Of a stretch of 5,742 nucleotides of DNA, positions 4,700 to 5,742 are shown piece after piece (position 1 is the stretch's first letter; each line of letters starts with the position of its first letter). Origin of the DNA: Chitinispirillales bacterium (GTDB lineage Bacteria; Fibrobacterota; Chitinivibrionia; Chitinivibrionales; Chitinispirillaceae). Where the stretch lies: contig JAIRUL010000077.1 of NCBI GenBank assembly GCA_031254445.1, positions 1 through 5,742 on the forward strand. Reading direction: 5' to 3'. The notes beneath the pieces were generated by a model, which saw only the letters and a list, made by a program, of their open reading frames with translations, was not told the origin of the DNA and searched no databases. The position numbers and the translations under genes were made by a program.

Positions 4700-5742
4700 T
4701 TGGACGATGGCACTGCGGCCATAGGCGTTTACATCTATTGCATGGCCGGCTTTTTTACCCTCTCGGCCTTTTTTTCGGTCATTAAGATCATCTTCTCGTC
4801 CGCCGAAAGGGGCAACGTGGGCGCAAACGACGAGCGTTTGCGCTATTATACCAATAGAATCGGCGACATACTCAAGAACCGCGCTTCGCTCAGCGGCACC
4901 GTGACGGTAGGCAAGACCCTATGCAACATCTCATTCGCTGCCTTGGCCTTTGAATTGCACTCTGCGCTCTTCCCAGACGCAACGCCTCTGCAAACGTGGG
5001 GCGCGCCGCTCGGGGTTTCGTTTTTTGCGCTGACGCTCTGCGCCCACTACGTCCCGCGGGCGCTCGCGCTGCGCTTCTATAGGAACGCCATCGTCACGGC
5101 ATTCTATGCCTACAGCCTGCTGTCGTGGCTCCTGCTCCCTTTCTCGTGGTGCTTCGCGGCCATGCAGTCGATCACGCTCAAAATACTGCGCTACGACGAA
5201 AAGTTCGCGTTCCTCTCCGAAGAGGACAAGGCGCGCATCGCCGCCGACGACGACGCCTCCGAGGGGTTAGACGCGGAGGAGCGCGAGATGATACGCAGCA
5301 TCTTCGACCTCAGCGAGACCACGGTAGACGAAATCATGGTCCCGCGCATAAACATCTGCGCGGCAGAGGTCGGTTCGAACTTAGAGCATATCCTCAAAAT
5401 CGTAAGGGAAGAGGGCCACTCGCGCATCCCCGTCTACAAAGACACCATCGATCAAATCACCGGCATCCTCTACGTAAAAGACATCTTCCCGTGGATATCG
5501 GAACACAAACCCGAAGAGTGGAACTTGGCGCTCATCGTCAAAAAATGCCACTACGTGCCGATGGGCAAAAAAATCAACGAGCTGATGAAAGAGTTCAAAA
5601 TCAAGCACCTGCACTTAGCCGTGATAGTGGACGAGTACGGCGGGACGGCCGGCATCGTGACGATGGAGGACATCTTAGAGGAAATAGTCGGGGACATTCA
5701 AGACGAGTTCGACGAAGAAGAGAACGAAATCGTGCCGGTGGG
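4700..5742 (+). CDS. HlyC/CorC/CNNM-family membrane protein, DUF21 plus CBS pair (3' end outside window)
   Basis: An inner-membrane protein of the family tied to Mg2+/Co2+ transport or resistance and often labelled hemolysin; 347 codons are visible with no stop. The N-terminal DUF21 part has hydrophobic segments at about 8-32, 70-94, 100-123 and 129-160. The cytoplasmic part has DEIMVPR (210-216), a first CBS motif (about 213-263; HSRIPVYKDT, GILYVKDIF) and a second (about 282-335) with VDEYGGTAGIVTMEDILEEI and GDIQDEFDEE. These are strong family signatures. The C-terminal CorC/HlyC domain should follow and is cut off by the window end. The DUF21 part is divergent: the usual GNTLVN appears as GKTLCN (71-76) and the usual GE-x-x-PK as AHYVPRAL (115-122). 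Translation from TTG 4700 is supported by the ribosome binding site. A promoter and a leader hairpin precede it. The gene is divergent from the kinase. Family membership is secure; a transport role is inferred. Confidence 0.93.
   Translation, partial: MDDGTAAIGVYIYCMAGFFTLSAFFSVIKIIFSSAERGNVGANDERLRYYTNRIGDILKNRASLSGTVTVGKTLCNISFAALAFELHSALFPDATPLQTWGAPLGVSFFALTLCAHYVPRALALRFYRNAIVTAFYAYSLLSWLLLPFSWCFAAMQSITLKILRYDEKFAFLSEEDKARIAADDDASEGLDAEEREMIRSIFDLSETTVDEIMVPRINICAAEVGSNLEHILKIVREEGHSRIPVYKDTIDQITGILYVKDIFPWISEHKPEEWNLALIVKKCHYVPMGKKINELMKEFKIKHLHLAVIVDEYGGTAGIVTMEDILEEIVGDIQDEFDEEENEIVPV

Noticed and set aside
5191..5614. Two minus-strand open frames of 77-78 codons
   Set aside because: Antisense to the CBS domain region of the HlyC/CorC-family gene; shadows of its codons.

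Overview
The window is a bacterial chromosomal segment. Its genes are GC-rich, and they are separated by two sharply AT-rich intergenic stretches. TTG is the likely start of two of the five genes. The hybrid kinase and the CBS-domain protein both resemble proteins I associate with spirochaetes of the Treponema group, so that is my best guess at the host. This is a low-to-moderate confidence impression from protein style; no RNA gene or other marker in the window settles it.

Left edge (1-120, minus strand): the beginning of an unrecognised gene with a very good ribosome binding site. A run of 13 G residues starts at codon 21. This is a candidate phase-variable gene whose body lies outside the window. 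Bases 121-471 are noncoding. The AT-rich part holds a 25-base alternating purine-pyrimidine stretch that is also a near-perfect dyad. It is followed by T-tracts and by three back-to-back hairpins at 318-432.

Centre-left (472-2464, plus strand): two overlapping genes for the paired ATPase subunits of an oligopeptide/dipeptide/nickel-type ABC importer (OppD-like and OppF-like). Both have complete nucleotide-binding motifs and the four-cysteine C-terminal tail of this family. No permease or substrate-binding gene lies beside them. A G8 run near the end of the first gene is placed so that loss of one G would fuse the two reading frames.

Centre-right (2513-4381, minus strand, convergent with the transporter genes): a soluble hybrid histidine kinase with GAF, HisKA, HATPase and receiver domains. 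It has no membrane segment and no DNA-binding or enzymatic output. Its TTG start is fixed by a strong ribosome binding site.

Right edge (4700 to beyond 5742, plus strand, divergent from the kinase): a membrane protein of the HlyC/CorC/CNNM family, with a DUF21 membrane domain and a CBS pair. The stop and the C-terminal domain lie beyond the window. Its DUF21 part departs from the usual motifs at positions tied to Mg2+ binding. A promoter and a leader hairpin that covers part of the ribosome binding site precede it. The 318-base divergent intergenic region also carries a perfect 12-bp palindrome.

Apart from the OppD/OppF pair, nothing shows that the genes share one pathway. They look like three or four separate transcription units.
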